This document shows positions 40,101 to 48,802 of a stretch of DNA of 64,000 nucleotides, one piece after another (the first letter of the stretch is position 1; every line of letters starts with the position of its first letter). The translations under genes were made by a program, and so were the position numbers. The DNA is from Flavobacterium pectinovorum. GTDB lineage: Bacteria; Bacteroidota; Bacteroidia; Flavobacteriales; Flavobacteriaceae. Location: the NCBI RefSeq assembly GCF_022802975.1, contig NZ_JAFEVZ010000005.1, positions 291,445 to 355,444 of the forward strand, read 5' to 3'. The notes under the pieces were generated by a model. The model saw nothing but the letters and a program-made list of their open reading frames with translations. It was not told the DNA's origin and did not search any database.

Positions 40101-43100
40101 GGTTAATGAATTATACCAAACTACATTGGACTGATTCACTTGAATATTTGAAACCTTTGGCGCATTTACCAAACAGAAATCCTGAGTATCGTCTGTGGTA
40201 GTCGGTGTTCCAGAATCATTTATAGTAACTGTAACCTGCAAACGAACTGAGCTTTCACAACCTGTTAAAGGGTCTAAAATAGCTCCGTAATAAATACCAT
40301 TTGCTAAAGCTGTCGTTGGTGCAATGGCAGTTGTACTGGTTAATGAATTATACCAAACAACATTAGTCTCATTTACCTGAATATTTGAAACCTTTGGCGC
40401 ATTTACCAAACAGAAATCCTGTGTATCATCTGTAGTGGTTGGCGTTAACGGATTAGTAACTGTTACCGTAACTTGTAATCTAACAGCGCTTTCACAACCT
40501 GTTACAGGGTCTAAAATAGCTCCGTAATAAATACCATTTGTTAAAGCAGTTGTTGGCGCAATAGCAGTTGTACTAGTTAATGAATTATACCAAACAACAT
40601 TGGACTGAGTTACCTGAATATTTGAAACCTTTGGCGCATTTACCAAACAGAAATCCTGGGTATCATCTGTAGTGGTTGGCGTTAACGGATTAGTAACTGT
40701 TACCGTAACTTGTAATCTAACAGCGCTTTCACAACCTGTTACAGGATCTAAAATAGCTCCGTAATAAATACCATTTGTTAAAGCGGTTGTTGGTGCGATT
40801 GCTGTTGTACTGGTTAATGAATTATACCAAACAACATTGGACTGATTTACCTGAATATTAGAAACCTTTGGAGCATTCACTAAACAAAAATCCTGAGTAT
40901 CGTCTGTGGTAGTCGGTGTTCCAGAATCATTTATAGTAACTGTAACCTGTAAACGAACTGAGCTTTCACAACCTGTTATTGGATCTAAAATAGCTCCGTA
41001 ATAAATACCATTTGCTAAAGCTGTCGCTGGAGCAATGGCGGTTGTACTGGTTAATGAATTATACCAAACAACATTAGTCTCATTTACCTGAATATTTGAA
41101 ACCTTTGGCGCATTTACCAAACAGAAATCCTGGGTATCATCTGTAGTGGTTGGCGTTAACGGATCATTTATTATTACAGTAGCTGTTTGAAGCGTCCCTC
41201 CAATATTTTCACAAGTTGTATCACTTGAAACTCCAACATAATAGGTAACCGGACTCACAGCACGTGTTAAACCTGTCACACTTAAAATTCCTGTAGAACT
41301 TATGGCATAAGTTACGCCACTTACAGTTCCGTTTGTTATAGGCTGAGTTTTATTCGCATCAAAATACCAATAAAATACAGGAGTTGATAATATACTTGTA
41401 GGTGTTAAAGTTGCCTGAACGTTATGACAAACCGTTGTATCATCAACTAAAATATCATTTTGAACTGATGGAGGTAATATTGTAAAAGTAATTTGTTTTC
41501 TGTCTGCCGCTGCAGTTTCACAAAACTCATCTGAACTAACTCCTACATAATAAGTGTAAGTCCCGGGAGTCAATCCGTTTCTAATTAACTGACTTGTTGT
41601 TTGACTTGCAATTAACTGACTTGTTGTTCCGTCAAAATTATACCAATAATAAACAGGATTTGTCAGGGATGGAGTTCCACTTAAACTTGTATTTAAAGTC
41701 ACCGTTCCTGTTGGAGAGCAGATTGAAGTAACCGCTGCTCCATTAAGAGTAATATTTGTTAAAGCATTTTCAGGACTTGAAGCTCTCACTTCAATAGTAA
41801 CTTCTCCTCTTGATAAAGCTTCACAACCATATCTTACCGGCTGCACGTAATATTTGTAAATTCCGGCTGCTAATGTAGCAGGAACTGCAAAAGTAATTCC
41901 ATTCGCTACAACAGAACCTCCTGTTGGCGAATCGTACCATATATAATTTGAACAAGCATCTGTTGGGGTCTCAAGCGTAACATCTGTTCCCGGACAAACC
42001 GTAATTTTGTTATCAGAATCACTCCCAATTACTTTGGTATTGGCTACTCGTTCAACTGTATGAACTCTAAGAAATTCTAAAACTCCTGCAACACCCCCAA
42101 AACGAATTCTTACACGGTCATATGCCTCAGGTAAAGAGGATACAAGTACCGTTGCCATTGTATTTCCAGGCAATATTGTAACATTTAACAACGTACTATT
42201 GCTTTGAATTGGAGCTCCAACAGCAACATTTCCTAAATAACGCTGAATACTAAATCCGGTAAGTAAATTAACATTCAAAAGAGCTCCCGGTTTAGAAACC
42301 ACAAGTCTTAAAGTATCACTTACAATTGATGGTGTTTTAAATGTAACTGTTAAATCAGCTGCAGCCAGAACTCCTACTCCACTATACATTGTTGCATAGG
42401 TAGAAATATCATTATCAGCCACATTCCATGCATCACTAACTCCAACAGTAGAAGTCAACGCTCCTATCCCTAAATCTGTTGCTCCATAAAATACATCCTG
42501 AATATCACCTGGTGTACAAGCTACTGTTGAAACTTTTCTCGTATAATATGCATCGAATACTTTAGTGTTTTGCGCAACGCTTAAAAGTGGTCCGGATATT
42601 ACTCTAATTCCGTCATAATCTTGCGGCCCCGATGAATTTGCAGGAACAAAAGTAAACTCATACGATTTTTCGCCTGGCAATAAATTTAATAGTGCTCCTG
42701 AGACAGGCTGTATAACTCCAATAGGAACTCCGCTTTTGGTTCCAACTACTGATAAACCTTGAGCTACCGCCAATAAACTGTATTCAGCTCCCAACTTAAC
42801 CGTAACCGGCGTTCCTTTTACTATGTTGGTTGGCCAGGTCAGATCCTGCCAGGTTGTACCAACTCCCAAAAGACCTACTCCTGTTACTATTGTGGAATAT
42901 GTTTGTGTATTCCCGTCAATAGCATTAGTTCCATTCACTACTCCACCTGTCACAATTGAATCTGAACTTTCTCCAGTCGCATAAACTCTTTCTGTCAATA
43001 ATTGACAGCTATTTGGATCTATAACATTGATCGTAATTGTTGCTGAAGTCGAACAATTAAGGGCACTTGTTGCCACTACTGTATAAGTATAAATTCCCGG

Positions 43101-46100
43101 AGTATTTAAAACTCCCGTTGTAAATACCGGTCCGGTCAAAGGATTTCCCTGAGGATTAAACCATGCTAATGTTCCATTTGATGTTGCATTCAACAGAATA
43201 TTAGTCCCCACATTTACTGATAAAAAAGGGTTTGCAACAACCAAACTTGGTAACGGGTTAACAGAAACGGTTACCGGTAACTTACCGGATGGACATGTAA
43301 CACCGTTACCTTGAGCCTGAATTGAGTAAACACCACTTGTATTTATATTTGCTGCAGCAGCAGCAGGTAAAATATTGTCTGAAGGATCATAGAAAGTATA
43401 AGTTGTATTTCCGGTCGTATCAAAACCTGTTATAGCATTAGCTAAATTTACAGTTCCACAACCTTGTAAAGTCGTACCAATTACTACCAATGGTGTAGCT
43501 GAAGGAGAATTAACCGTTACTTGTTTCAGCGTATTTATAGCATTTTCGCAAGTAATTGCATTAACGACAGACACATAATAATTATAAGATGGCACAGCTG
43601 AACTCAGACCATTAATTGTTAATACTCCTGTTGTTGGATTTTTAGAAAAAGTTACTCCCGGTTGCCCAACAACTGTAGAACCGGTTATAATTTCCTGTGC
43701 TTTATTTTGATCTGTATAATATTTGAATTGAGCTCCAACTAAAGCAGATGTTGGAGATAATACCACACTTCCGGCACAAGATGCCTCTAATGGAGTATTA
43801 ATTGTCACATCTGCAGCGGTTGCAAATGGTGATACTGTTACGGTAACAGGCTGGCGAACACTGTTTACGCAAGTTCCATCACGTGTTGCCTCTAAATAAT
43901 AAGTTGTTGTTGCGGTTAAAGCAGGTGTCGTATAGGTTGCTATAGGAGAAAGTTCTGCTCCTGCACTTGCAGCATCATACCATTTAAATGTTTCTCCCCC
44001 TACACCTGAACTGGCAGCTAAATTAGCTGTTTGTCCACTACAAATTGGAGACGTTGCACCAGTAACTACAGCATCTTTAAATCTATATGAAGCTCCATAA
44101 ATATCTAAATTTGTTAATAATGTCACTAATCCTCCTAATCGAATCTCAACTTTATTAAATGACGCTGTCGCTATAAAACTAGCTTTAAATCTATCGCCTG
44201 ATAATAATTGTAAACTTAATAGACTATTAGTAAGAAAACGTCTATCATTATTATAAGTTCCTCCATTATAAGTTGCTAAACTAACTCCGCCTAATAATGA
44301 CACATCAGCCAATCCTCCGGGTAATTCTAACTCAACCTCTATAATATCTCCGGTTTGACCAGTTGTTGGAAAAGTCACGACTTGTTCGACATAAGCGCCA
44401 GCTATTCCAGCAACTGTAGAAAGTCTGGTAAATGTATTTACATTGGTATCAACAGATCCTCCAGGATTGCTGAAACTACACAAAACACATAGCAAGCCCG
44501 GATCTAAAGTTGTAACTTGTGAGTTAGCCTGTAAGCAATTACTAGCCGAATTATTTATCAAAACATTAATAGCTGTTCTTGCACTGCTTGTACAACCTGA
44601 TGTTATACCTCTGGCTGTAACATAATATGTTTTATTTAATGTTAAAACCGGGGTAGTGTATGTATTGGTTCCTGTTGCCAAAGCAGTTCCATTAGTAGGT
44701 ACATCATACCAATCGAATGTAACATTAGAATCCGGACTTGATACCAGCAGAGCTACACTCTGTCCTGACTGAATAACGACATTTGATGATGCCGCAATTG
44801 GTGCTGCAGGCAATGGGTTTACAGTTACTGTAACAGGAGTGCGTGTTGCACTTGAACAGCTTCCAATTGTGGCTTCAACGAAATAATTAGTATTAGCAAT
44901 TAAATTTGGAGTAGTAAAAGAAGTACCGGTAAACACTAAATTTCCCGATGAAGCTGCATCATACCATTTATAAACAGTACCCCCGACAGGCGCCTGAATA
45001 TTTAACGTAGTAGTCTGACCACTACAAATTGTTGTACCCGCTGTACTGATAACAGGAGCTATAGGATTATCAATTGATATCAACACAGGAAAACGCACAC
45101 TATTGACACAGCCATTTCTGGTTATTTCTACATAATAAGTAGTTGGAACCGTTAAAGCAGAAGTGGTGTAAGAAGTAGTACTTCCCAAGGAAGTTCCTCC
45201 AGAAGCGACATCAAACCAATTAATAGTTTCACCTACTCCAATATTAGCTGTTATAGTTGTCGTTTGTCCGCTGCAAATAGTTCGATTAGCTAAACCTGTT
45301 GGGGATTTATATCTGTAAGTTGCCTGATAAATATCCAAACTCGTCAATACTGTTGCCAAACCTCCTAATCGAATCTCAACACGATCAAAAGCTGCTCCAG
45401 CTTCTACACTGGCTTTAAAACGATTTCCTGACAATAATTGCAGTATTATCAAAGAATTATTAATTAAAACTCTATCATTATTATAAGTTACTCCATTGTA
45501 AGTTGCCAAACTAACGGCACCCAAAAGAGCAACATCTGCTAATCCACCAGGCAATTCTAATTCAACATCAACAATATCTCCTGCTCTTCCAGGGTTATTG
45601 AATTGTAATGTTTGCTGAATCCATCCGGTTAATAAACCAACAGGAACAGTAAGTCTTGTTGCTGTTGCAGAATTTCCATCAACAGAATTATTAGGGTCTG
45701 TTACGCCACACAATAAGCATAACCCATTTCGATTTGTTTGCTGGCTACTGGCTGCTAAACACCCCCCCAAAGCTGCTGGCTGAAGATTAACCACTACCGG
45801 AACTCTTGCACTAACGCAATTTCCATTTGCACTTTGACTTTCAATATAATATGTTTTTGAAGCAGTCAAAACTGGTGTCGTAAATGTAGGTGAATTAATT
45901 GCAATTGCAGATCCGCCACTGGCAACATCATACCAATTTAGTGTCACTCCTACTTCAGAAGTAGTAGCATTTAAAGTAGCGTTTTGACCAGACTGAATGG
46001 TAACACTTTGAGTTAAAACTGTTGGAACAGAAGGTATAGCAGTCGAAATTATATCAACTTGAGTTCTTGCCGGACTCAAACAGCTTCCTATTACAGCTTC

Positions 46101-47105
46101 AACGTAAAAACTTGTGGTTCCTAAAGGAACAGTTGGCGAATAAGTAGTTCCCGATGCTAAAGAAACTCCGTTTGAAGAAACATTATACCAATTATAAGTG
46201 GTTCCCGGTATTGGATTTATTACAAATAATGTAGTTTGCTGAGTTATTCCAGAGGAACAGATAGAAGTCCCTGAAGCGCTTATCACTGGTGCTACAGGAT
46301 TAGAAACATTAACATGTACTGGAACACGTTCACTCCCTTCACAACCAGCAGCTCGCGTAACACCCAAATAATATGTAGTATCAGCAGTTAAAATTGGAGT
46401 CGTATAATTATTTCCTGTGGCTAATGGCGTGGTTGATGTAGCTGAACTATACCAGGCAAGCGTTGTTCCCGCTACAGGAGTTGCAGATAAATTCAAAGAA
46501 TTTCCAGAACAAACTGTCTGTATTAAACCATTTGTAACAGTTGGTTTTGCAAAATCCAATCTTACATCATACACTCTTAAATTTACCAATGCACTAAGAA
46601 GTCCTCCTACCTGAATTCGCACTTGATTTGTATCGCCTGGCAATGTATATCGTATTACAGCTATTTGATTACCTGGCAATAATTGAAGATTTAATAGTCC
46701 GTTGTTTAATGCCACCGGATCATCTACATTAGCTCCCGAAAGTTTTGCCTGAATGGTCACATTTGATAATAAACTAAGATTCAGTAAACCACCTCCTGTT
46801 CCAAAATAAATTACAATTTGATCTCCAGCCTTCGCAGTTTGATTAAAAGTCAATGTCTCTTGTGCAAAACAAGCTAAACCAAGTACATTGCTTATAGTAG
46901 CAAAGGTACTCATACTTGTATCAAATGCATCATCTGGGTCGCTCACACTCATTCCTGCACATAAAAAACCACCTGTACTATTTGTCTGTGAAGTTGGTCT
47001 ACATACATTTTGAGCAAAAGAATTTGAAAATAAGAGCAAAAAAAACAATGCCCCAAATAATCCCCTCTGGAAGTTGAGATTAGTAATTTGTAATTTTTTT
47101 TTCAT
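37185..47105 (-). CDS. Giant T9SS type B surface adhesin with Ig-like repeats
   Basis: A 3306-residue secreted protein. I start it at 47105, where MKKKLQITNLNFQRG leads a signal peptide (LFGALFFLLLFSNSFAQ); the frame opens 51 bases earlier. Order of parts: five ~155-residue modules between residues 35 and 1687, the first three each followed by Ig-like domains; more Ig-like domains to about 1979; a tandem array of 13 Ig-like units (1980-3007); a DUF11 domain at about 3093-3210 (SDLTITKTVNNPTPNFGDEV); and a C-terminal type B (CHU_C, gliding motility-associated) sorting domain (YNEFTPNNDGANDLFRIDC, ELKVFNRYGALVYSK, PTGTYFYVIEI). It is probably displayed on the cell surface by the type IX system. 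Ligand unknown. Confidence 0.93.
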   Translation of the reverse strand: MKKKLQITNLNFQRGLFGALFFLLLFSNSFAQNVCRPTSQTNSTGGFLCAGMSVSDPDDAFDTSMSTFATISNVLGLACFAQETLTFNQTAKAGDQIVIYFGTGGGLLNLSLLSNVTIQAKLSGANVDDPVALNNGLLNLQLLPGNQIAVIRYTLPGDTNQVRIQVGGLLSALVNLRVYDVRLDFAKPTVTNGLIQTVCSGNSLNLSATPVAGTTLAWYSSATSTTPLATGNNYTTPILTADTTYYLGVTRAAGCEGSERVPVHVNVSNPVAPVISASGTSICSSGITQQTTLFVINPIPGTTYNWYNVSSNGVSLASGTTYSPTVPLGTTSFYVEAVIGSCLSPARTQVDIISTAIPSVPTVLTQSVTIQSGQNATLNATTSEVGVTLNWYDVASGGSAIAINSPTFTTPVLTASKTYYIESQSANGNCVSARVPVVVNLQPAALGGCLAASSQQTNRNGLCLLCGVTDPNNSVDGNSATATRLTVPVGLLTGWIQQTLQFNNPGRAGDIVDVELELPGGLADVALLGAVSLATYNGVTYNNDRVLINNSLIILQLLSGNRFKASVEAGAAFDRVEIRLGGLATVLTSLDIYQATYRYKSPTGLANRTICSGQTTTITANIGVGETINWFDVASGGTSLGSTTSYTTSALTVPTTYYVEITRNGCVNSVRFPVLISIDNPIAPVISTAGTTICSGQTTTLNIQAPVGGTVYKWYDAASSGNLVFTGTSFTTPNLIANTNYFVEATIGSCSSATRTPVTVTVNPLPAAPIAASSNVVIQSGQSVALLVSSPDSNVTFDWYDVPTNGTALATGTNTYTTPVLTLNKTYYVTARGITSGCTSSARTAINVLINNSASNCLQANSQVTTLDPGLLCVLCSFSNPGGSVDTNVNTFTRLSTVAGIAGAYVEQVVTFPTTGQTGDIIEVELELPGGLADVSLLGGVSLATYNGGTYNNDRRFLTNSLLSLQLLSGDRFKASFIATASFNKVEIRLGGLVTLLTNLDIYGASYRFKDAVVTGATSPICSGQTANLAASSGVGGETFKWYDAASAGAELSPIATYTTPALTATTTYYLEATRDGTCVNSVRQPVTVTVSPFATAADVTINTPLEASCAGSVVLSPTSALVGAQFKYYTDQNKAQEIITGSTVVGQPGVTFSKNPTTGVLTINGLSSAVPSYNYYVSVVNAITCENAINTLKQVTVNSPSATPLVVIGTTLQGCGTVNLANAITGFDTTGNTTYTFYDPSDNILPAAAAANINTSGVYSIQAQGNGVTCPSGKLPVTVSVNPLPSLVVANPFLSVNVGTNILLNATSNGTLAWFNPQGNPLTGPVFTTGVLNTPGIYTYTVVATSALNCSTSATITINVIDPNSCQLLTERVYATGESSDSIVTGGVVNGTNAIDGNTQTYSTIVTGVGLLGVGTTWQDLTWPTNIVKGTPVTVKLGAEYSLLAVAQGLSVVGTKSGVPIGVIQPVSGALLNLLPGEKSYEFTFVPANSSGPQDYDGIRVISGPLLSVAQNTKVFDAYYTRKVSTVACTPGDIQDVFYGATDLGIGALTSTVGVSDAWNVADNDISTYATMYSGVGVLAAADLTVTFKTPSIVSDTLRLVVSKPGALLNVNLLTGFSIQRYLGNVAVGAPIQSNSTLLNVTILPGNTMATVLVSSLPEAYDRVRIRFGGVAGVLEFLRVHTVERVANTKVIGSDSDNKITVCPGTDVTLETPTDACSNYIWYDSPTGGSVVANGITFAVPATLAAGIYKYYVQPVRYGCEALSRGEVTIEVRASSPENALTNITLNGAAVTSICSPTGTVTLNTSLSGTPSLTNPVYYWYNFDGTTSQLIASQTTSQLIRNGLTPGTYTYYVGVSSDEFCETAAADRKQITFTILPPSVQNDILVDDTTVCHNVQATLTPTSILSTPVFYWYFDANKTQPITNGTVSGVTYAISSTGILSVTGLTRAVSPVTYYVGVSSDTTCENIGGTLQTATVIINDPLTPTTTDDTQDFCLVNAPKVSNIQVNETNVVWYNSLTSTTAIAPATALANGIYYGAILDPITGCESSVRLQVTVTINDSGTPTTTDDTQDFCLVNAPKVSNIQVNQSNVVWYNSLTSTTAIAPTTALTNGIYYGAILDPVTGCESAVRLQVTVTVTNPLTPTTTDDTQDFCLVNAPKVSNIQVTQSNVVWYNSLTSTTAIAPTTALTNGIYYGAILDPVTGCESAVRLQVTVTVTNPLTPTTTDDTQDFCLVNAPKVSNIQVNETNVVWYNSLTSTTAIAPTTALANGIYYGAILDPLTGCESSVRLQVTVTINDSGTPTTTDDTQDFCLVNAPKVSNIQVNQSNVVWYNSLTSTTAIAPTTALTNGIYYGAILDPLTGCESAVRLQVTVTVTNPLTPTTTDDTQDFCLVNAPKVSNIQVTQSNVVWYNSLTSTTAIAPTTALANGIYYGAILDPVTGCESSVRLQVTVTINDPGTPTTTDDTQDFCLVNAPKVSNIQVNETNVVWYNSLTSTTAIAPTTALANGIYYGAILDPITGCESSVRLQVTVTINDSGTPTTTDDTQDFCLVNAPKVSNIQVNQSNVVWYNSLTSTTAIAPTTALTNGIYYGAILDPVTGCESAVRLQVTVTVTNPLTPTTTDDTQDFCLVNAPKVSNIQVTQSNVVWYNSLTSTTAIAPTTALANGIYYGAILDPVTGCESAVRLQVTVTINDPGTPTTIDDTQDFCLINAPKVSDIQVNETNVVWYNSLTSTTAIAPTTALTNGIYYGAILDPVTGCESAVRLQVTVTINDPGTPTTNDDTQDFCISKAPTVANIQVNETNVVWYGTLTSTTAIAPATPLVNGIYYGAILNPMTGCESSTRLQVTVTINNPTATPTTNSATQDFCSINTPTVANIQVNEANVVWYSNPIGGTALPATTTLATGLYYGAISSIIGCENAVRLMVTVNVNTPGVVTTTSTTQKFCLSKAPTIANIQVNEPNVVWFSTPAGGTPLALNTPLTATTYYATLISNTTNGCANATRLAIAVSFENDALAQITSSDDTPCVFQGVTYSIANGKSNYVWSVTNGTITSGGGTADGSATISWSDVGSGTVTVTYINTCDETTTKTLNVTVATCSDLTITKTVNNPTPNFGDEVTFTITVNNVGQGTILNTLVSELIPSGYELVSSSTSSGVYDTLTQIWTIPTLNAGESETLEVRVIVLPNGDYLNVATIEISTPLDVNPANNSASASVEPICLTVYNEFTPNNDGANDLFRIDCIESYPNNELKVFNRYGALVYSKRGYQNDWNGTANVSGVINRGDMLPTGTYFYVIEIGDGKVKKGWLSIMR
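38085..38798 (-). repeat. Three diverged C-terminal units of the Ig-like array
   Basis: Units 11-13 of the adhesin array (79, 79 and 80 residues; residues 2770-3007). They keep TQDFC or TQKFC, NIQVNE and NVVW but have changed loops. Unlike units 1-10 they are clearly distinct from each other at the DNA level. Confidence 0.85.
38799..41168 (-). repeat. Ten near-identical 237-bp tandem repeats in the adhesin
   Basis: Exactly 2370 bp, ten units of 237 bp (79 residues; residues 1980-2769). Each unit holds DDTQDFC, APKVS(N/D)IQV, NVVWYNSLTSTTAIAP, GIYYGAILDP and GCES(S/A)VRLQVTVT. Unit types A (VNETN), B (VNQSN) and C (VTQSN) follow each other as ABC-ABC-ABC-A in protein order, so there is a higher-order period of 711 bp. 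The units keep the reading frame. Such arrays often change length by recombination. Confidence 0.93.
42045..42518 (-). other. Adhesin module copy 5 (residues 1530-1687)
   Basis: 158 residues starting CTPGDIQD. It shares with copies 1-4 the pattern of a D-x-(D/N)-x-(S/A)T(Y/F) site (DNDISTYATM), leucine-rich strands (NVNLLTGFSI), LNVTILPGN and a late RVRIRFGGVAGVLEFLRVH. The fold is probably a beta sandwich; the family is not recognised. Confidence 0.65.
42531..43007 (-). other. Adhesin module copy 4 (residues 1367-1525)
   Basis: 159 residues starting CQLLTERVY. It is the most diverged copy: the site reads IDGNTQTYSTI and the strand LLNLLPGEKSYEFTFVP, and it lacks the late G-G-L motif (has YDGIRVISGPLLSV). 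Copy 5 follows after only four residues. Confidence 0.55.
44073..44537 (-). other. Adhesin module copy 3 (residues 857-1011)
   Basis: 155 residues starting CLQANSQ, with SVDTNVNTFTRLS, ELELPGGLADVSLLGGVSLA, LLSLQLLSGDRFKAS and VEIRLGGLVTLLTNLDIYGA. Very similar to copy 2. Confidence 0.75.
45300..45761 (-). other. Adhesin module copy 2 (residues 449-602)
   Basis: 154 residues starting CLAASSQ, with SVDGNSATATRLT, ELELPGGLADVALLGAVSLA, LIILQLLSGNRFKAS and VEIRLGGLATVLTSLDIYQA. Three Ig-like domains separate it from copy 3. Confidence 0.75.
46542..47003 (-). other. Adhesin module copy 1 (residues 35-188)
   Basis: 154 residues starting CRPTSQT directly after the signal peptide, with AFDTSMSTFATIS, LLNLQLLPGNQIAVIRY and VRIQVGGLLSALVNLRVYDV. 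Three Ig-like domains follow before copy 2. Confidence 0.7.
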
Positions 47106-48189
47106 AATTTGGAAGATTAGAAAATGGACAATAGAAACCCTGTTGTAATAAGACATTCGTCTTATACAATTTAAAAAAAATTAAAAATCAATCAGTTAAC
47201 ATCTAAGCTCCAATTCAAAAAATTGAGCTTAATCTAAAATTTAAAAAAAATAAAAATGCAACCAAAGAGCGCTTTTATTGACAAATAAAAAACGTCTTAA
47301 ATATTTGCAGAAGCATGAACTGAACCAAGCTTCAAAAAGGAGTGATTTGTTTTAAAATAATTTTAATTCAGAATTCATTTATATATTGTACAATTTGACA
47401 CTTACAAAAAGTTGATTACTCTTTTTATAAAAAACATTTTTTTTAAAATTGAATACAATATATTCTCTTGTATAAAAGTTAATCATAACATTGATTAACA
47501 ACTCATCAATTGGGGTGGGGGTGGGGGAAAAATAAAATACAACCGTAAGTTTTAAATTTATGGGTAAGTTTTGATTTATAAATAAACTTATTTATAAAAA
47601 CCAAAATAACACTAATACCGAATGCAAATTTGATAAAGAAAGTAAATATTAAGTCCATAAGCAACATTTATACGTTATTATAAAAACTTCACATTATGCA
47701 ATAAAAAAGTAATTTCTTTTATTTTGAAATAATAAATTATGATTTTAAGATTTCAACTAATAAAACTTTTTGTTTAAGCTTTATAATCTAAAATTAAAAA
47801 AAAATAAATTACCAAACAAATGTAAAATTCTTATTTTTTTCAAATCACAAAAAGAATAAACACACAAAAAGAAGCTTAAACGTTATAAATACTATGTTTT
47901 TTCAAACCAAATAATACTTAAAATTCTCAAAAAATAATACATTAATTTTATATTATCATTTTATTTTGTAATAAAAAACACATAAAAACAGATGTTTTAT
48001 TCATTTTAGCAATTAAAAAAGCTTTTAGTAAGACCAAAAAAAAACAAATTATCAAATTTGCAAAAAAACAGGTATAAATACGGGTATAAAAAACCCAAAG
48101 ACTAAACAAAAGTTAAAAAAAATAAGAAAAAATAAGGAAAACAAAAAAATAAGATTTTTTTTTAATCCAGAAAACATCTAAATTCTGTA
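47106..48189. other. Gene-free AT-rich spacer upstream of the adhesin
   Basis: About 1.1 kb with no coding frame that I can support and many short A and T runs. Visible items are a bulged hairpin at 47205-47230 (AAGCTCCAATT / AATTGAGCTT), and a striking G tract at 47513-47527. I could not find a convincing promoter for the adhesin; it should lie here. No tRNA or small-RNA shape was recognised. Confidence 0.6.
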
Positions 48190-48663
48190 TTACATTTTAA
48201 TAATAGAATTGATTTGTTTAAACAATTGACCATCACTTAAAAAAGCTCCTTGTTGAATTAATTCAAAAATTGAAGAATTCCGATCCTCAGTAAAGACTTT
48301 CTTTCCCGTTTTCATTTCAATTGCATCAGTAAACATATTATCACTTAACCATTGCAAACCCTCTTTAGTCAGGAAATCAGTTTCCGCAACCAAAGATTTC
48401 AACACAATAGACTGAACATAAGTTTCAAAACATTGAAATAAAAATATATGATTTTTAGAAAAATGTTCTAAAAATTCTGCCCTCGACAAAACCCCTTCCC
48501 AAATTAAATCCGAAAAAACGTCTAATTCCTGCTCCGCAACTTCCGGCTTATTTATTTTAAGAGAATCCCACTCTGCTTTATCAATAGCTTGCGTAGCTAA
48601 AAAGCTGGCAAATTCTGCATGTAATTCATCAAACTGCTCTTTTGTTAACCTTGTGTATTTCAT
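48190..48663 (-). CDS. DUF6495 family protein
   Basis: A 157-residue soluble, mainly helical protein starting KYTRLTKEQFDELHAEFASF. I recall this as the DUF6495 family found in Flavobacteriia, with no known function. Acidic helices and LQWLSDNMFTDAIEMKTGKK are visible; there is no signal peptide or cysteine pair. It lies downstream of the ribosomal S6-S18-L9 operon but after that operon's terminator, so it is probably separate. Confidence 0.75.
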   Translation of the reverse strand: MKYTRLTKEQFDELHAEFASFLATQAIDKAEWDSLKINKPEVAEQELDVFSDLIWEGVLSRAEFLEHFSKNHIFLFQCFETYVQSIVLKSLVAETDFLTKEGLQWLSDNMFTDAIEMKTGKKVFTEDRNSSIFELIQQGAFLSDGQLFKQINSIIKM

Positions 48664-48751
48664 TTTTAATTAAGCTTTATGCCTTACGCTATAAGCTATA
48701 AGCAAATTGCTTAAGGCAAATAACATTAAGTTTGTTATCTATCTTTTTTAA

Positions 48752-48786
48752 ACAAAAAAATCCCGACTCGCATCGGGATTTTTACT
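48752..48786 (-). terminator. Terminator of the rpsF-rpsR-rplI operon
   Basis: Eleven-bp stem AAAAATCCCGA / TCGGGATTTTT with a six-base loop, 19 bases after the rplI stop on the minus strand, running into U residues. Confidence 0.9.
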
Positions 48787-48802
48787 ATAGTATTTTAAAC
48801 TA

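Noticed and set aside
38799..41168. Regular repeats considered as a CRISPR array
   Set aside because: Units are 237 bp, abut without spacers, keep one reading frame and encode Ig-like domains; no cas genes are present.
47513..47527. G tract considered as a firm G-quadruplex
   Set aside because: Only three separate G runs are present, so the canonical four-run pattern is not met; kept only as a curiosity.
47106..48189. tRNA or structured RNA gene in the spacer
   Set aside because: No cloverleaf, conserved T-loop or GC-rich stem set was found on either strand.
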